Both the position numbers and the translations under genes were made by a program. From UBA4951 sp963616935 (lineage in GTDB: Bacteria; Bacillota_I; Bacilli_A; RFN20; CAG-826): a DNA stretch of 64,000 nucleotides. The notes beneath the pieces are model-generated. The model was not told the origin of the DNA. It did not search any database and was given only the letters and a program-made list of their open reading frames with translations. Positions 32,943 to 43,269 of this stretch are shown in pieces; within the stretch, counting starts at the first letter, position 1; every line of letters begins with the position of its first letter. The stretch is from the NCBI GenBank assembly GCA_963616935.1, contig CAVEMS010000005.1, positions 62,001 to 126,000 of the forward strand, given 5' to 3'.

Positions 32943-34028
32943 CTAAAGCCTCAATGATTTGTCTTCCCCGACCGCTATAACGTCTTTGAATTCATGTTTG
33001 GTTCCGTCTTCCTCAAGAATGTATCCATTAAGCTTTCCAAACGTCACGAAATATTCTATCTTCGCTATAAGCGCATTCGCCCTATTCGCATAAGTCGACG
33101 TTATCTCGTAATACAAATCAACCATCCCATGTTCATCCGTTATATGCCACACAAGACCCTTTTCTTTTCCATCATGGAATCTTCCGGTTTTCGTAGACTT
33201 AACGAAGTTTACCGGCGGCAAAAGAGACGTTCTTCCCTCTAGCCATATAAGGTTTTCGTTATATTCTTCTGGATTCGTCGATTGGTTCTCCGTCAAGTTG
33301 AAAGCGACATATCCACCATCCTTATCCTTCCCCATGTAAGTTATCCAATCATAATGGCTGATGTATGGATAATAGGCGCGATGATCGTCGATTATCGCGG
33401 TCGAGTTATCGTCCAACTCATAACGATTGTCATCTATTTCTATATAGCCGTCCGCTTTAAAGAAGGCTTTTTCAGTCACTAATGGGCGGTTATCTCCGAA
33501 AGGAATGCTTACGTTAGAAGGCAAGGAAAGGGAAGAGAGATGAAAATCATAAGATATGGAATGCTTTTTGCTTTTATGGTGCCCTTTGATATGAGCTTCA
33601 CCTCTTTCGAAATGATTGATGAACTCAAGAGAGCATATCGAAGTCTCGCCCCTCGTTATGGCTCCATTAAGCAAATTGGGCGCGATTTGCACGTTTTTTC
33701 TCGCCGTTATCGTCGATAGATCAAGAGTCTCGTTGCTTTCTTCCAGATAGACGACGTCGAAATCAACTCCGAATAGTCCCATATCGCTTATCCCGGCGAC
33801 AAGATATCCGCCAGGGAATCTCACCTCGGCCGCTTCCCATAACGTAAGCCTCATCTTCTTAAGGAAATCTGGCGCCGCAGTAGGCTTTTTGCAATCCAAT
33901 ATATTGAGAATCTCGAATTCTTTGTCGAAAGTGCCGAAATTCGCCACCCCTTCCTCGACAACTCGTTTTGGTGTCGGCTTACTCCGCCGCTTCGGCGAAA
34001 TGAAAGACGAATAATCGACCTTGTCCAT
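32943..34028 (-). CDS. DUF2804 protein
   Basis: A 361-residue cytoplasmic protein with the pattern of DUF2804: a middle stretch IIDDHRAYYPYISHYDWITYMG followed by GGYVAFNLTEN and YNENLIWLEGRTSLLPPV. The family is widespread in Firmicutes, Actinobacteria and fungi and has no assigned function. AGAGGCATCTT precedes the ATG. It is a single gene; the 33-bp repeats lie just past its 3' end. Confidence 0.75.
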   Translation of the reverse strand: MDKVDYSSFISPKRRSKPTPKRVVEEGVANFGTFDKEFEILNILDCKKPTAAPDFLKKMRLTLWEAAEVRFPGGYLVAGISDMGLFGVDFDVVYLEESNETLDLSTITARKNVQIAPNLLNGAITRGETSICSLEFINHFERGEAHIKGHHKSKKHSISYDFHLSSLSLPSNVSIPFGDNRPLVTEKAFFKADGYIEIDDNRYELDDNSTAIIDDHRAYYPYISHYDWITYMGKDKDGGYVAFNLTENQSTNPEEYNENLIWLEGRTSLLPPVNFVKSTKTGRFHDGKEKGLVWHITDEHGMVDLYYEITSTYANRANALIAKIEYFVTFGKLNGYILEEDGTKHEFKDVIAVGEDKSLRL

Positions 34029-34297
34029 AAGATGCCTCTTGTTTCGTTAGTAATAGTTTAATCGATTTCATTCTCGATGCGCAATGTGCCAAGCAAAAAA
34101 TCATAACATTAAGCATTTTTCTCTCGCCATTCTCGATTCTTTTTGGTGCATCGACCAGTTATCTAACTTTTTTATGCTAACTTTTTATAGGTAACTTTAG
34201 GACCATTGGTTTTAAGGCGACGTCAATCATTTAAACATCATCAAAAAAGCTTAAAATCTTTCCCCTTTATCCCCCATTATCCTAAAATATTGTCGTT

Positions 34298-35617
34298 ATG
34301 GGATCCCAATTATCTTTTTTAAATGCTGCGACCGAACCGCTGGCCGAAAGGCTTAGGCCAAAAACGCTAGATGATTTCGTCGGGCAAAAGCAGCTTGTCG
34401 GAGAAGGGATGATCCTTAGGAAACTCATCGAAAGCGATCAGATACCATCGATGATTTTTTGGGGGCCGCCAGGCGTTGGCAAAACGACATTGGCGAGAAT
34501 CATCGCCTTCCAAACCAAAGCGGAATTCATCACCTATAGCGCAGTCACAAGCGGCATCAAAGAGATAAAGAACGTCATGGAACAAGCGGATAAGAACCGC
34601 ATCTATGGCACTAAGACCATTCTTTTCATAGACGAGATACACCGCTTCAACAAGGCGCAACAAGATGCGTTCTTACCCTATGTTGAAAAGGGAAGCATCA
34701 TTTTGATTGGGGCAACGACGGAAAACCCATCGTTTGAGGTTAATAACGCTTTGCTAAGCCGCTGCAAGGTCTTCGTTTTGAAGTCGCTAGACTCTAACGA
34801 CATAGTGAGCTTGCTTAAGAGAGCGATTGCCTCGAAAGACGGCTTTGGCGAAGAGAAGATATCAATAGACGATGAATGCCTTTCTCTTATCGCAAATTTC
34901 TCAAACGGCGATGCTAGAAATGCGTTGAATACGTTGGAGATGACGTTACTAAACAGCCCAAAAAAAGATGGCGAAATCATCGTCGATAAATCATTGATTG
35001 AACAGGTCACGAGCAAGAAATCGCTCTTATACGACAAGAAAGGCGAAGAGCACTACAATCTCATAAGCGCACTTCATAAATCGATGAGGAACAGCGACCC
35101 CGATGCCGCGGTCTATTGGCTCGCCAGAATGCTTGAGGCGGGAGAAGATCCTCTTTACGTGGCGAGAAGAGTCGTCCGCTTCGCCAGCGAAGACGTTGGA
35201 TTAGCCGATCCGAAAGCGCTCCAAGTCGCCGTATCCGCATATGACGCCTGCCACGATATCGGAATGCCAGAATGCTCCGTATGTCTCACTGAAGCGGTCG
35301 TCTATATGTCGATGTCCCCAAAGAGCAATGCGATGGAGGTCGCCTATAACTCCGCAAGGGAAGACGCCATTAAGGAACTCGATCAACCTGTGCCGATGAA
35401 TATAAGAAATGCCCCTACCAAACTGATGAAAGAACTAGGTTATGGCGATGGATACATCTATGCGCACGACACAAAAGAAAAGATGGCAGCCATGCAATGC
35501 CTTCCGGATAACCTCAAAGATAAATGCTACTACCAACCAACCGAGCAAGGATTGGAAGCCAAATACAAGGCAAGATTAAAAGAAATCAAAGATTGGAAGA
35601 GCAAAAATAAAAAATAA
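34298..35617 (+). CDS. rarA: replication-associated recombination protein RarA (MgsA)
   Basis: RarA is a AAA+ ATPase that helps stalled replication forks. The 439-residue protein begins GSQLSFLNAATEPLAERLRPKTLDDFVGQ, with Walker A GPPGVGKTT near residue 55, Walker B LFIDEIHRFNKAQQDAF near residue 107, and the C-terminal tetramerisation region with YARRVVRFASEDVGLADP. The start is supported by a TAAAAT box 9 bp upstream; there is no ribosome binding site, so the message is probably leaderless. Confidence 0.95.
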   Translation: MGSQLSFLNAATEPLAERLRPKTLDDFVGQKQLVGEGMILRKLIESDQIPSMIFWGPPGVGKTTLARIIAFQTKAEFITYSAVTSGIKEIKNVMEQADKNRIYGTKTILFIDEIHRFNKAQQDAFLPYVEKGSIILIGATTENPSFEVNNALLSRCKVFVLKSLDSNDIVSLLKRAIASKDGFGEEKISIDDECLSLIANFSNGDARNALNTLEMTLLNSPKKDGEIIVDKSLIEQVTSKKSLLYDKKGEEHYNLISALHKSMRNSDPDAAVYWLARMLEAGEDPLYVARRVVRFASEDVGLADPKALQVAVSAYDACHDIGMPECSVCLTEAVVYMSMSPKSNAMEVAYNSAREDAIKELDQPVPMNIRNAPTKLMKELGYGDGYIYAHDTKEKMAAMQCLPDNLKDKCYYQPTEQGLEAKYKARLKEIKDWKSKNKK

Positions 35618-35738
35618 TCTATCATCCCTCAAAAGAAAGAAGATATTTTGAATCTACGTAACGCGAACCGCATTCAGTAATAACGACCTTAAGAGTATTG
35701 GCTTTCCCCCTACCAAATAGATTAGAATATAGCCCGTT

Positions 35739-37130
35739 ATGGAATTTTTGAACTTTTGCAAAGACTGGCTATTCGGCTTTCTAGGCATCGATCTCATGAT
35801 GGATGCCGTGGATAACGGCACCGCTATCCCGCTCCAAGCCTATGTTCAGCTCGTTTTCTCAAGCGTCACTTTCATTATTGGGGTTCTATGCTTCTATCGC
35901 TTCATATACACAGTCATCGGACTATTCGCAAAGGGAAAGAAATTCCCAGATCAAGAGAAGAAAAATAGATACGCTTTCGTTCTTTCCGCCCGTAACGAAG
36001 AGAAAGTAATCGGCAATCTCATCGATTCGATAAGAAGCCAGGACTATCCTCAAGAATTGATAGATATATATGTCGTCGCCGACAATTGTAGCCAAAACGA
36101 CAAAACAGCCGAAATAGCAAGGGAGAAGGGATGCTTCGTTTATGAGAGACACGATCCCGAGCACGCTCGAAAAGGCTATGCCCTCGACTATCTCTTTGAA
36201 GAGATGAGGAAAACAGTCGATATCGAGAAAGACTATTTCGCATATGTCTTCTTCGATTCCGATAACATCTTGGCGCCATCTTTCCTCGATAAGCTGAACT
36301 CCGCCATCGAAAGCGGTCATTTCGACGTCTGCATGGGCTATCGCAATGTCAAAAACATGTCTGAGAACTGGATAACAGCCGTTAATGGCATCAGCATGCA
36401 TCGAAATGCCGTATCCGTCTCCCGCCCTCGCGCGGTTATCGGATCGAAAGCCCAGATCCTTTGCGGCACTGGTTTCGCCATCCGCTCAAACTTCCTAAAA
36501 GACGGATGGAAATACCACGACATATGCGAAGATGGCCAAGCCACGGCAGATTTGATACTAAAGGGCGCTAAATTCGGCTTTTGCGAGGAAGCGGAATATT
36601 ACGACGAGCAACCCTCATCCTTGCGCATCTCCTTTAGGCAAAGGCTAAGATGGAGCAAAGGCGGACTCATCAACTGGTGGAAACACGGATACAAACTATT
36701 CTTCTCCTTCCTTAAGAAGCCTTCTTGGCAGAAATACGACTCCTATTGGGATTATTTCCCGTACGCTTTCTTCTCGTTCCTTTGGCCGTTCCTCTATCAA
36801 TTAATAACCGTATCTTTGATACTCGCTACCGGCCAGAATGCCTGGAGTTCTTTCTTGAACTACGTCATTTCAACGCTCGTAGGAACCTATATCGGAGGCT
36901 TTTTCACTTCTTGCGTTGTGGTAATAAGGGAATGGAAGAGGGTACATCTAAAATGGTACGAAGCCATTTTGATGAATTTCCTTTTCCCTCTCTACGATAT
37001 GTCAGGAATACCATTGAATATAATCTGCCTTTTCATGCGAGTGACATGGAAACCGATACCGCATAAGGTGGTTAAGGAAGCCAAAGAGCTCATTGCCATT
37101 GAAGAAGCCAAAAGCAAAAAGAAGAGATAA
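35739..37130 (+). CDS. processive-type GT2 membrane glycosyltransferase
   Basis: A 463-residue family 2 glycosyltransferase: one membrane segment near residues 38-62, the GT-A domain from about residue 77 (RYAFVLSARNEEKVIGNLIDSI) with FFDSDNI (DxD-like), EDGQATADL, and QRLRWSKGG, the QxxRW motif of processive synthases such as hyaluronan and cellulose synthase. Three or four membrane segments follow. Polymer and sugar cannot be told from sequence. A TAGAAT box lies 10 bp upstream of the ATG. It ends in a basic tail EEAKSKKKR. Confidence 0.88.
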   Translation: MEFLNFCKDWLFGFLGIDLMMDAVDNGTAIPLQAYVQLVFSSVTFIIGVLCFYRFIYTVIGLFAKGKKFPDQEKKNRYAFVLSARNEEKVIGNLIDSIRSQDYPQELIDIYVVADNCSQNDKTAEIAREKGCFVYERHDPEHARKGYALDYLFEEMRKTVDIEKDYFAYVFFDSDNILAPSFLDKLNSAIESGHFDVCMGYRNVKNMSENWITAVNGISMHRNAVSVSRPRAVIGSKAQILCGTGFAIRSNFLKDGWKYHDICEDGQATADLILKGAKFGFCEEAEYYDEQPSSLRISFRQRLRWSKGGLINWWKHGYKLFFSFLKKPSWQKYDSYWDYFPYAFFSFLWPFLYQLITVSLILATGQNAWSSFLNYVISTLVGTYIGGFFTSCVVVIREWKRVHLKWYEAILMNFLFPLYDMSGIPLNIICLFMRVTWKPIPHKVVKEAKELIAIEEAKSKKKR

Positions 37131-37210
37131 TGTCTTTTGCGGCATTTGCCTCATTCAAACGAAAAGGAAATCGAAATCGCGGCTAAACAACGTCAAAAGC
37201 TTTAAGAATT

Positions 37211-37245
37211 AAAAAATCGGCTGGCAAATCGATCACACAGCCGAT
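37211..37245 (-). terminator. rho-independent terminator of the glycan operon
   Basis: On the minus strand ATCGGCTG...CAGCCGAT is a perfect 8-bp stem followed by TTTTTTAATTC. It lies beyond the GH29 stop and ends the long minus-strand glycan operon. On the plus strand there is no T-run. Confidence 0.8.
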
Positions 37246-37311
37246 AAAGGGATATAGACGCCGTTTTGATATAGCCGCATCAAGCGGGGTAATCCAAAAC
37301 ACGCATTTAAA

Positions 37312-38547
37312 TTATTTCAAACGGAATTTGGCGATGCGGGCGCCCATGCTCGTTCCATAGCCGTAAGGATAGACGACAAAGGTTTGTTTATCCTGAAGCA
37401 AGAACTTCTCGCTTGGTTTATCGACCATGCTTCCGGAGACAATCTTCTTATCGGTCAACACATGAACTTTCTTATCGCTCAATTTGCGTTGGACATTAAC
37501 GTCGGCGGCCATCGGAACGTCTTTGACGACAGCATAATAGACGCCATCCTTTTCGAACATCGCCGCGCCATCGGCTTTAAGGGAAGAGGGTTCGGCATCC
37601 AAAACGACATAACGATTCTTCTTTAGCCATGAGCCGATTTGCTTGATGATTATCTTGTCCAAATACGGCACCGATCCATCGACTTTCGGGCCGACATTGA
37701 GCAATAAGTTGCATCCTGCTTCTCTAGTATCGATGAGTTCGTTTATCAAATAGGAATACGATTTGAAGCAATAATCGTCTTTCGTGTATCCCCAATGATC
37801 GTGGATGGAATCACACACTTCGCCAGCCAAAGGACGAGAGGCATCGGAAGAGACTGGGAAAGCCCTCCCTCTTTCGAAGGTCACGCAGTCGATCTCTTCG
37901 GCTCCTTTTTGGCCGCAGAAATCAAGCCCGGTGTTATTGGTGATGATGGCGCGTGGCTGAAGCTTATGGATCATCTTATAAATCTCATTCGGGAAAGTTA
38001 CGCCTTCTGGTAATCCCCAAGTGCCATCGAACCAGAAACCACCAACAGGACCATAATTGAGGCAAAGGAGCTCAATCGATTTCCTTAAGTATTCGAAATA
38101 GGCATCGAAATTACCTTCTTGGAAATCCTTTTGCCACCAATCGATGACGGTATGGTAGAAAACCGGCATGAGATCATATTCGTGGCAGGCTTCGACGAAT
38201 TCCTTGATGAGGTCGCGACCAGCCGGCGAATGGATGGCGTCATACTCGTTAAGGCCTTTGGTGTCATATAGCGAAAAGCCTTCGTGATGGCGAGTTGTCA
38301 AAGCGACATATCTGCATCCGCCTTCTTTGGCGAGCTTGCAAAGCTCCTTCGCCCAATTCTTCTTCACTTTGAAATGAGGAAGGGTTTGCGCGATGTACTC
38401 ATCCATCGTAATCGGCTTTTTGATCCTTCCGCCGTTATACGCGGATTCGAAATACCATTCCCCTGCCGCCAAAGAGCTATAAAGACCGAAGTGTACAAAC
38501 ATGCCGTAACCTAGTTTACGGAAATCTCTAACATATGAATAATCCAT
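37312..38547 (-). CDS. alpha-L-fucosidase, GH29
   Basis: Removes L-fucose from glycans. The start at 38547 (MDYSYVRDFRKLGYGMFVHFGLYS) follows AAAGGGGA and gives 411 residues. The active-site region GGFWFDGTWG near residue 185 carries the catalytic Asp of GH29, and CRYVALTTRHHEGFSLYD is the substrate-side motif. There is no signal peptide, so it acts in the cytoplasm on imported oligosaccharides. It lies at the 3' end of the sugar ABC operon. Confidence 0.93.
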   Translation of the reverse strand: MDYSYVRDFRKLGYGMFVHFGLYSSLAAGEWYFESAYNGGRIKKPITMDEYIAQTLPHFKVKKNWAKELCKLAKEGGCRYVALTTRHHEGFSLYDTKGLNEYDAIHSPAGRDLIKEFVEACHEYDLMPVFYHTVIDWWQKDFQEGNFDAYFEYLRKSIELLCLNYGPVGGFWFDGTWGLPEGVTFPNEIYKMIHKLQPRAIITNNTGLDFCGQKGAEEIDCVTFERGRAFPVSSDASRPLAGEVCDSIHDHWGYTKDDYCFKSYSYLINELIDTREAGCNLLLNVGPKVDGSVPYLDKIIIKQIGSWLKKNRYVVLDAEPSSLKADGAAMFEKDGVYYAVVKDVPMAADVNVQRKLSDKKVHVLTDKKIVSGSMVDKPSEKFLLQDKQTFVVYPYGYGTSMGARIAKFRLK

Positions 38548-38581
38548 GCAAATCCCCTTTCTTTTTTCGTTATTGCGTGGT

Positions 38582-40105
38582 TTAAGACAAGACAATCAAA
38601 GCGGCTTCCCCGGCATCGAGAGTCAAAGGAACGTAATTCCCGACGACATTCGCGGAAACTCCTCTTTGAATGACCTCATAACGATAATTATCGTTGAAGT
38701 TAAGTTCAATATTTCCCTTTTTCTCACGGGAATAATTGACGCAGTATAACGCGGTTCCGCCTTGATAATCGAAGCAACCGACGAAGCAATCGTCACCATC
38801 TATGGAGGAAAGTTCCCTCCAAGAATTTCCGCTAATCAAAGCGTCTCCTAATGACGCATCAGTCACCATGTATTTGGTGGCCGTGTCGCCATGCACCAAT
38901 ATGCCATCGTTCGCCGATTTCATAAGAACGTGGTCGATGGCCTTGATTTGGGTGTTGGCGCGCTTCGCGTAGTAATACCATCTCGTCAGATTGCCATCAG
39001 CACCGATAAGGCCGTTACGGTTCTCGAAATCATACGTTCCGCCTTTCTCGTAGGCGAAATATAGCGGCTGGATGAGCGGGAAATATTGGATTGCTTTGGC
39101 GCCAAAAGCCAAGGAAGTATTGACGTCGAACAATAGTTCGGCTTCATTTGGATAGGGATCAACCGATTCGATCCATTCGGCCGAATCATTCCATTGTCCG
39201 CCAGCCTGAAGCATTCTCCACAAAGCCACGCCGTATTTATTGGCGTAGCGGCGGTATGCGGCCAACTGATTGAATAAAACGCTAGTGAGCTGGCTTTCAT
39301 CCGTCTTGCTGCTCGTGTATGGGTATTGAGTAACCGAAAGCATCCTAACGTGGTTGCTTGGCGCGAAATACGATTCCATGTATTCGTCATACGTAGCTGG
39401 GCTATCGATGTTATTGGAATAGAAAGAGAACTTCCCTTCCCAATGCCCGAGCGCGTTCATATACACGTCATATCCGCGTTCTTTCACATTCGGAAGCGTG
39501 TAGAACTTATCGACGTATTTGTTGATGTTTTCAAGCTCGTGGGTGAAAGGCTCATCGTTTGCAAGAAGACCGATGAGAGACTTTCTCTTGCCATTGTCGC
39601 TAACCTCATCGATAAGCGTTTCCAAGTTGCTTAAGTCCATATCCTCTATCGGATATCTTTCGGTATGCGTGCCAAGCTGCCCGCGGATGTAAAAAGTATC
39701 GACGAAATAGCCGATATTGTGCTTCTCGCATAGCTCGAGCGCTTTGACGAGATTGTTATTGCTCCCTCCCGTCACCCAACGATCGACGGAATAAGCAAAG
39801 GTGTTGATGCCGCAATCTTCCAAAGCTTGGAAAATCTCTTCGGTTAGGAAGTTTGGCATAGCATGGCCATCGACGCTTCCGCCCGAAGCGTAAGGAACGT
39901 AGAATCCGCCGATTGGCATGACCTCATCCCCTCCGATCGCGTCATACGTCACGGCCGAATATTTCTCGGGTGTCCCTTTCGCCGTCGTCTTATAATCCAT
40001 CCCATCTTGGTAAATGGAGCAATTCTTGCTAGAAGAACTGCATCCCATTATGGATAAACAGATCGGAAAGAGAGCCAATGCGCATATTTTTGGAAATCGT
40101 TTCAT
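38582..40105 (-). CDS. glycosidase-like surface lipoprotein
   Basis: A 507-residue lipoprotein (signal peptide with lipobox SIMGC, Cys22). The body looks like a TIM-barrel glycoside hydrolase: GINTFAYSVDRW, LIGLLANDEPFTHELENI (Glu candidate), LWRMLQAGGQWNDSAEW, FGAKAIQYFPL, then a C-terminal beta domain with DCFVGCFDYQGGTALYCVNYS. I cannot assign a GH family by eye; the layout recalls GH42-type proteins. It sits between GH29 and a lectin-like secreted protein, consistent with trimming glycan at the cell surface. Confidence 0.65.
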   Translation of the reverse strand: MKRFPKICALALFPICLSIMGCSSSSKNCSIYQDGMDYKTTAKGTPEKYSAVTYDAIGGDEVMPIGGFYVPYASGGSVDGHAMPNFLTEEIFQALEDCGINTFAYSVDRWVTGGSNNNLVKALELCEKHNIGYFVDTFYIRGQLGTHTERYPIEDMDLSNLETLIDEVSDNGKRKSLIGLLANDEPFTHELENINKYVDKFYTLPNVKERGYDVYMNALGHWEGKFSFYSNNIDSPATYDEYMESYFAPSNHVRMLSVTQYPYTSSKTDESQLTSVLFNQLAAYRRYANKYGVALWRMLQAGGQWNDSAEWIESVDPYPNEAELLFDVNTSLAFGAKAIQYFPLIQPLYFAYEKGGTYDFENRNGLIGADGNLTRWYYYAKRANTQIKAIDHVLMKSANDGILVHGDTATKYMVTDASLGDALISGNSWRELSSIDGDDCFVGCFDYQGGTALYCVNYSREKKGNIELNFNDNYRYEVIQRGVSANVVGNYVPLTLDAGEAALIVLS

Positions 40106-40128
40106 CGTTTTCTCCTTACTAAGCCGCC

Positions 40129-41760
40129 TTATCTAAATAGCGAGACGAAATCGAGCCAAAGGGAATCGAAGAAGGCGACTAGATTATCTAGGAAATTGAT
40201 ATTCTTCGTCTTGACTCCCTCCCCAAGCTTATTGCCGATCAAATCGGAATCATCGGTTTTGGTCGTGTAATTGAAGTCGTTTCCGCCATCGATGCCATTA
40301 GAACGGTAGTCGACCGTCGTTTCTTGGCGGTATTTCTCGGCGTCGAGGTTCTTTATCGACCAATTGTCGATGCTGAAATTTGACGTTGAAGCGTACCCCA
40401 TTCCTTTAGCAGGAACCGAGGAATCGCCTAAAGTCAGAATTCTAAGATACCCTTCAGCCGTCTCGCCCAAATCGTAATGGAAAATAGAGTCGCCGTACTC
40501 CTCGTCATCATATTTGACATAGGCATCGAGAACCCCATCGACCAAACGAGCCTTGATCGTCGGAATCCTTTTCTCCGAAGGATCGAAGAAATTGCTCTTG
40601 AGCTCAGCGAGATGCCTAGACTTCTTGGCGGTATATAGCACGACGCGAGGATGAGCGTTAGGGACGCTGTGATCGATATCCCCGTTGATGGCGATGTTCT
40701 CGAAATGAAGCCATGTCGAATTGGTCCACGTCTGGCCAGCCGAGGACATCGGGTCCTCTATCCCCCATCCGATTCCGAAACCACTCGTTATAGGAGAGGT
40801 GATATTCCCGTTTTCGTCATATGTCGCCGTCCTTTGGAGCTGCGGCACCTCAAACTCCATTTCGAAATTCGAGTACATGTATTTGGTTGATATTTGCGAC
40901 GCGGAGACGTTAGAGAAATGAAGGGCTCCGACGTCTTTATCCACGGCTAGATAGCTAGGCGTGACGGGGCTCGCATCGGAAGAACTATAGAAATAGTTGG
41001 CGTTATACGATCCCGGTTCTTTGTCGAAGGTCTCCAAATAATCAGGCACGTTCTCCGGCGCGTTATAGGTATAGCCATAGACAACCGGGGAGGAAATACG
41101 CACCTCGTTATCGCCTTCGCTCATAAAGCCGAAATAGCCCGTTCCGGATTCCAAAAGAGGAGCGTCTTCTAGAATCGTCTTGCCGCCGATCTTAAGAGTC
41201 ATCTTCCCTTCTGTTAGGACATCGATCGCGAAAGTCGTTTTCGTTCCTTCTTTAAGGGCCGTTATTTCTTGTTTCGGTAACAAGCTCGTCTCCATATCGT
41301 CGCCATAATGTTCGGTGACGCTAAAGAAAACGGTGTCATAAGCCTTCTCGATATCGAAGCTCAACGCGCCTTTGCTCGAATAAGCGGAGGAAACCCCCGA
41401 TAACCCTGAGCAAATCCTGAAAATGCCTTGATTAGATAAAGAATCGAGGCTCAAATCGAAGGAGGCGCGGTACAAATACTTAAGCCCGGCATCGCCATAG
41501 TTGTTGATGCGCATCTTGGCGATGGCTTTGCCTTCCTTGATAACCAATGAAGAGCCATAGCCCGAAACATCTCCTGAGACACGAAGGTCGCCGGAGTTTA
41601 TATAGCCGTCGACTACGCTATTGGCGCTTAAGACGTAGCGGATGGAACTGCCAGCCGAAAGAGAGGTCGCCGGAGTCGATATCATAGCGGCCGACACGCC
41701 AACCCCAAGCAAAGAGGCGGCGCCAAGAGCAAATAATATCTTCTTTTTCTTTTTATTCAT
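40129..41760 (-). CDS. secreted protein with two lectin-like (concanavalin A fold) domains
   Basis: A 543-residue exported protein: signal peptide KKKKILFALGAASLLGVGVSAAM, then a beta-rich N-terminal domain (~45-235, ending in FGFMSEGDNEVRISSPVVYGYTY) and a second one (~240-490, with FGIGWGIEDPMSS). Both have the look of LamG/concanavalin-A-like jelly rolls used to bind polysaccharides or of GH-associated domains; the C-terminus has a hydrophobic NLVAFFDSLWLDFVSLF. It overlaps the sugar-binding protein gene by 8 bp, so it belongs to the transporter unit. Function is inference. Confidence 0.6.
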   Translation of the reverse strand: MNKKKKKILFALGAASLLGVGVSAAMISTPATSLSAGSSIRYVLSANSVVDGYINSGDLRVSGDVSGYGSSLVIKEGKAIAKMRINNYGDAGLKYLYRASFDLSLDSLSNQGIFRICSGLSGVSSAYSSKGALSFDIEKAYDTVFFSVTEHYGDDMETSLLPKQEITALKEGTKTTFAIDVLTEGKMTLKIGGKTILEDAPLLESGTGYFGFMSEGDNEVRISSPVVYGYTYNAPENVPDYLETFDKEPGSYNANYFYSSSDASPVTPSYLAVDKDVGALHFSNVSASQISTKYMYSNFEMEFEVPQLQRTATYDENGNITSPITSGFGIGWGIEDPMSSAGQTWTNSTWLHFENIAINGDIDHSVPNAHPRVVLYTAKKSRHLAELKSNFFDPSEKRIPTIKARLVDGVLDAYVKYDDEEYGDSIFHYDLGETAEGYLRILTLGDSSVPAKGMGYASTSNFSIDNWSIKNLDAEKYRQETTVDYRSNGIDGGNDFNYTTKTDDSDLIGNKLGEGVKTKNINFLDNLVAFFDSLWLDFVSLFR

Positions 41761-43237
41761 TCGTCCAAGCCTCCCATCCTTCGGCTACCACAGCCAAGAG
41801 TTCATCCCAAACCTGATTGGCGTTCTTGCGATCGGTTGGGTTCCCAGCTAAGAAGGATTGGGCGGTCTGCACGCCGGCAAACGCATTGACACCGTGGTCA
41901 CGAAGGACTGGGCTTCTCGAGGTGCGAACCATCAAGCCTTCGTTTTCCGCCATTCCAAAGAGGGTCTTGGACCATTTCGAATCGTTGCTTCCATCATATA
42001 GCGAGGGGTTATCGAGCCTCACATTGGAAGGAAGATGCAAAGTGTTCATATAAGTCAAAATGGAGGAATCCTTGAAGAAATATTTCAAGAAAGCCTTGCT
42101 CGCATCGAGCGCATTCGAATAATTCGGAGCGAAGATATATTGCTCGGCGGAATTGTTATAGATGACGTTTCTCGCTTCTTTGATCCTGTTATAGTCATTC
42201 TCGGAGCAAGAATAGGAATCCTTATCATAGGCCACGCCAAGATCGATGTTCTTGATGATCTCAGAAAGCTCATCGTCCGTCATCTTCGTGTCCTCAAGCT
42301 TCTCGACGATCGAAGAGATGACTGGCGTCTTCATCATGTTGATGTTGGCCGTTGACTTATTCTCGTTAAGGAGCCAGGAGCCATTGACCGTCAAAGCGGC
42401 TTGCCCTTGCAAATAAAGGTTCTGGACCGTCGTAAAATTGGTGCTCGTGCACTGCGAATGGGTAGTATTCGGAGTGATGATGTCTTCCATCACCTGAAGG
42501 GCCTTATAACGACCGTCCTTTTTCTCGAAGACGGCGCGGCTTGGCGTATTGCCGGAATCGTCTTTCAAGGTCATAAGATGGTTATAGTAATAATCCAAAC
42601 CATCGTATTGGGCTGCCCAGGCAGACGAAACGTAGTTCCAATAACCATTTAATCCTCCCGGCTCATTGTAGAAGAGCCATGGGGTGATTTTCTCGTTTCC
42701 TAATTCGAGGATCAACTCCGATAATTCGTCGGTTGTGCGTGGGAGATTATTCTCATCGATCAAATCGCAATTATAGACGATACCAGCGACGGTGTTGCCA
42801 TAATTGAGCAAGCGGTATTTGCCATCATCAGGATCGCGCTCAGAATCCAAGAAGCCCGGATAGAACTTCTCTTTTATCGTCTTGCTCTCCCCTTCGTTCT
42901 TATAGTCGAGCACATCATCCAAAACGGCGAAGTTATCGTAATATTGGAAGGTGCCAAGGGACGAGAAATAGAGATCGTAGGCATTCGATGTGCCAAGATC
43001 CAACGTCTTGATGATAGTCGAAGCGTTCGTCGTGGTTTCCAAAACCGCCGTGTATTCGCTTTGGGAAGAGTTGAAATCGGCGACCGTTTGCTTAAGCCAA
43101 TCAAGTCCCAATCCCGATTCCCAAGCGTAGATCTGAATGGTGTTCGGATCGGCGTCCTGGGTGTTTTTCCCGCACGAAGCGAGGGAAGCAATGGCGAGCA
43201 ATGCCATAGCCGACGATACAAATAAGCTTTTTTTCAT
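41753..43237 (-). CDS. carbohydrate ABC transporter substrate-binding lipoprotein
   Basis: A 494-residue family-1 solute-binding lipoprotein: lipobox LASC (Cys22), then IQIYAWESGLGLDWLKQTVADFNSSQSEY, a typical opening, QGQAALTVNGSWLLNENKS and the C-terminal GVQTAQSFLAGN. It captures an oligosaccharide outside the cell and hands it to the permeases encoded upstream. GGAGGAAAAAATC precedes the ATG. Ligand unknown; neighbours suggest a fucosylated glycan. Confidence 0.9.
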   Translation of the reverse strand: MKKSLFVSSAMALLAIASLASCGKNTQDADPNTIQIYAWESGLGLDWLKQTVADFNSSQSEYTAVLETTTNASTIIKTLDLGTSNAYDLYFSSLGTFQYYDNFAVLDDVLDYKNEGESKTIKEKFYPGFLDSERDPDDGKYRLLNYGNTVAGIVYNCDLIDENNLPRTTDELSELILELGNEKITPWLFYNEPGGLNGYWNYVSSAWAAQYDGLDYYYNHLMTLKDDSGNTPSRAVFEKKDGRYKALQVMEDIITPNTTHSQCTSTNFTTVQNLYLQGQAALTVNGSWLLNENKSTANINMMKTPVISSIVEKLEDTKMTDDELSEIIKNIDLGVAYDKDSYSCSENDYNRIKEARNVIYNNSAEQYIFAPNYSNALDASKAFLKYFFKDSSILTYMNTLHLPSNVRLDNPSLYDGSNDSKWSKTLFGMAENEGLMVRTSRSPVLRDHGVNAFAGVQTAQSFLAGNPTDRKNANQVWDELLAVVAEGWEAWTNE

Positions 43238-43269
43238 GATTTTTTCCTCCTATATATCGGTTCTCATGA

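Noticed and set aside
34170..34192. short direct repeat CTAACTTTTT upstream of rarA
   Set aside because: Two imperfect copies in AT-rich DNA; likely chance.
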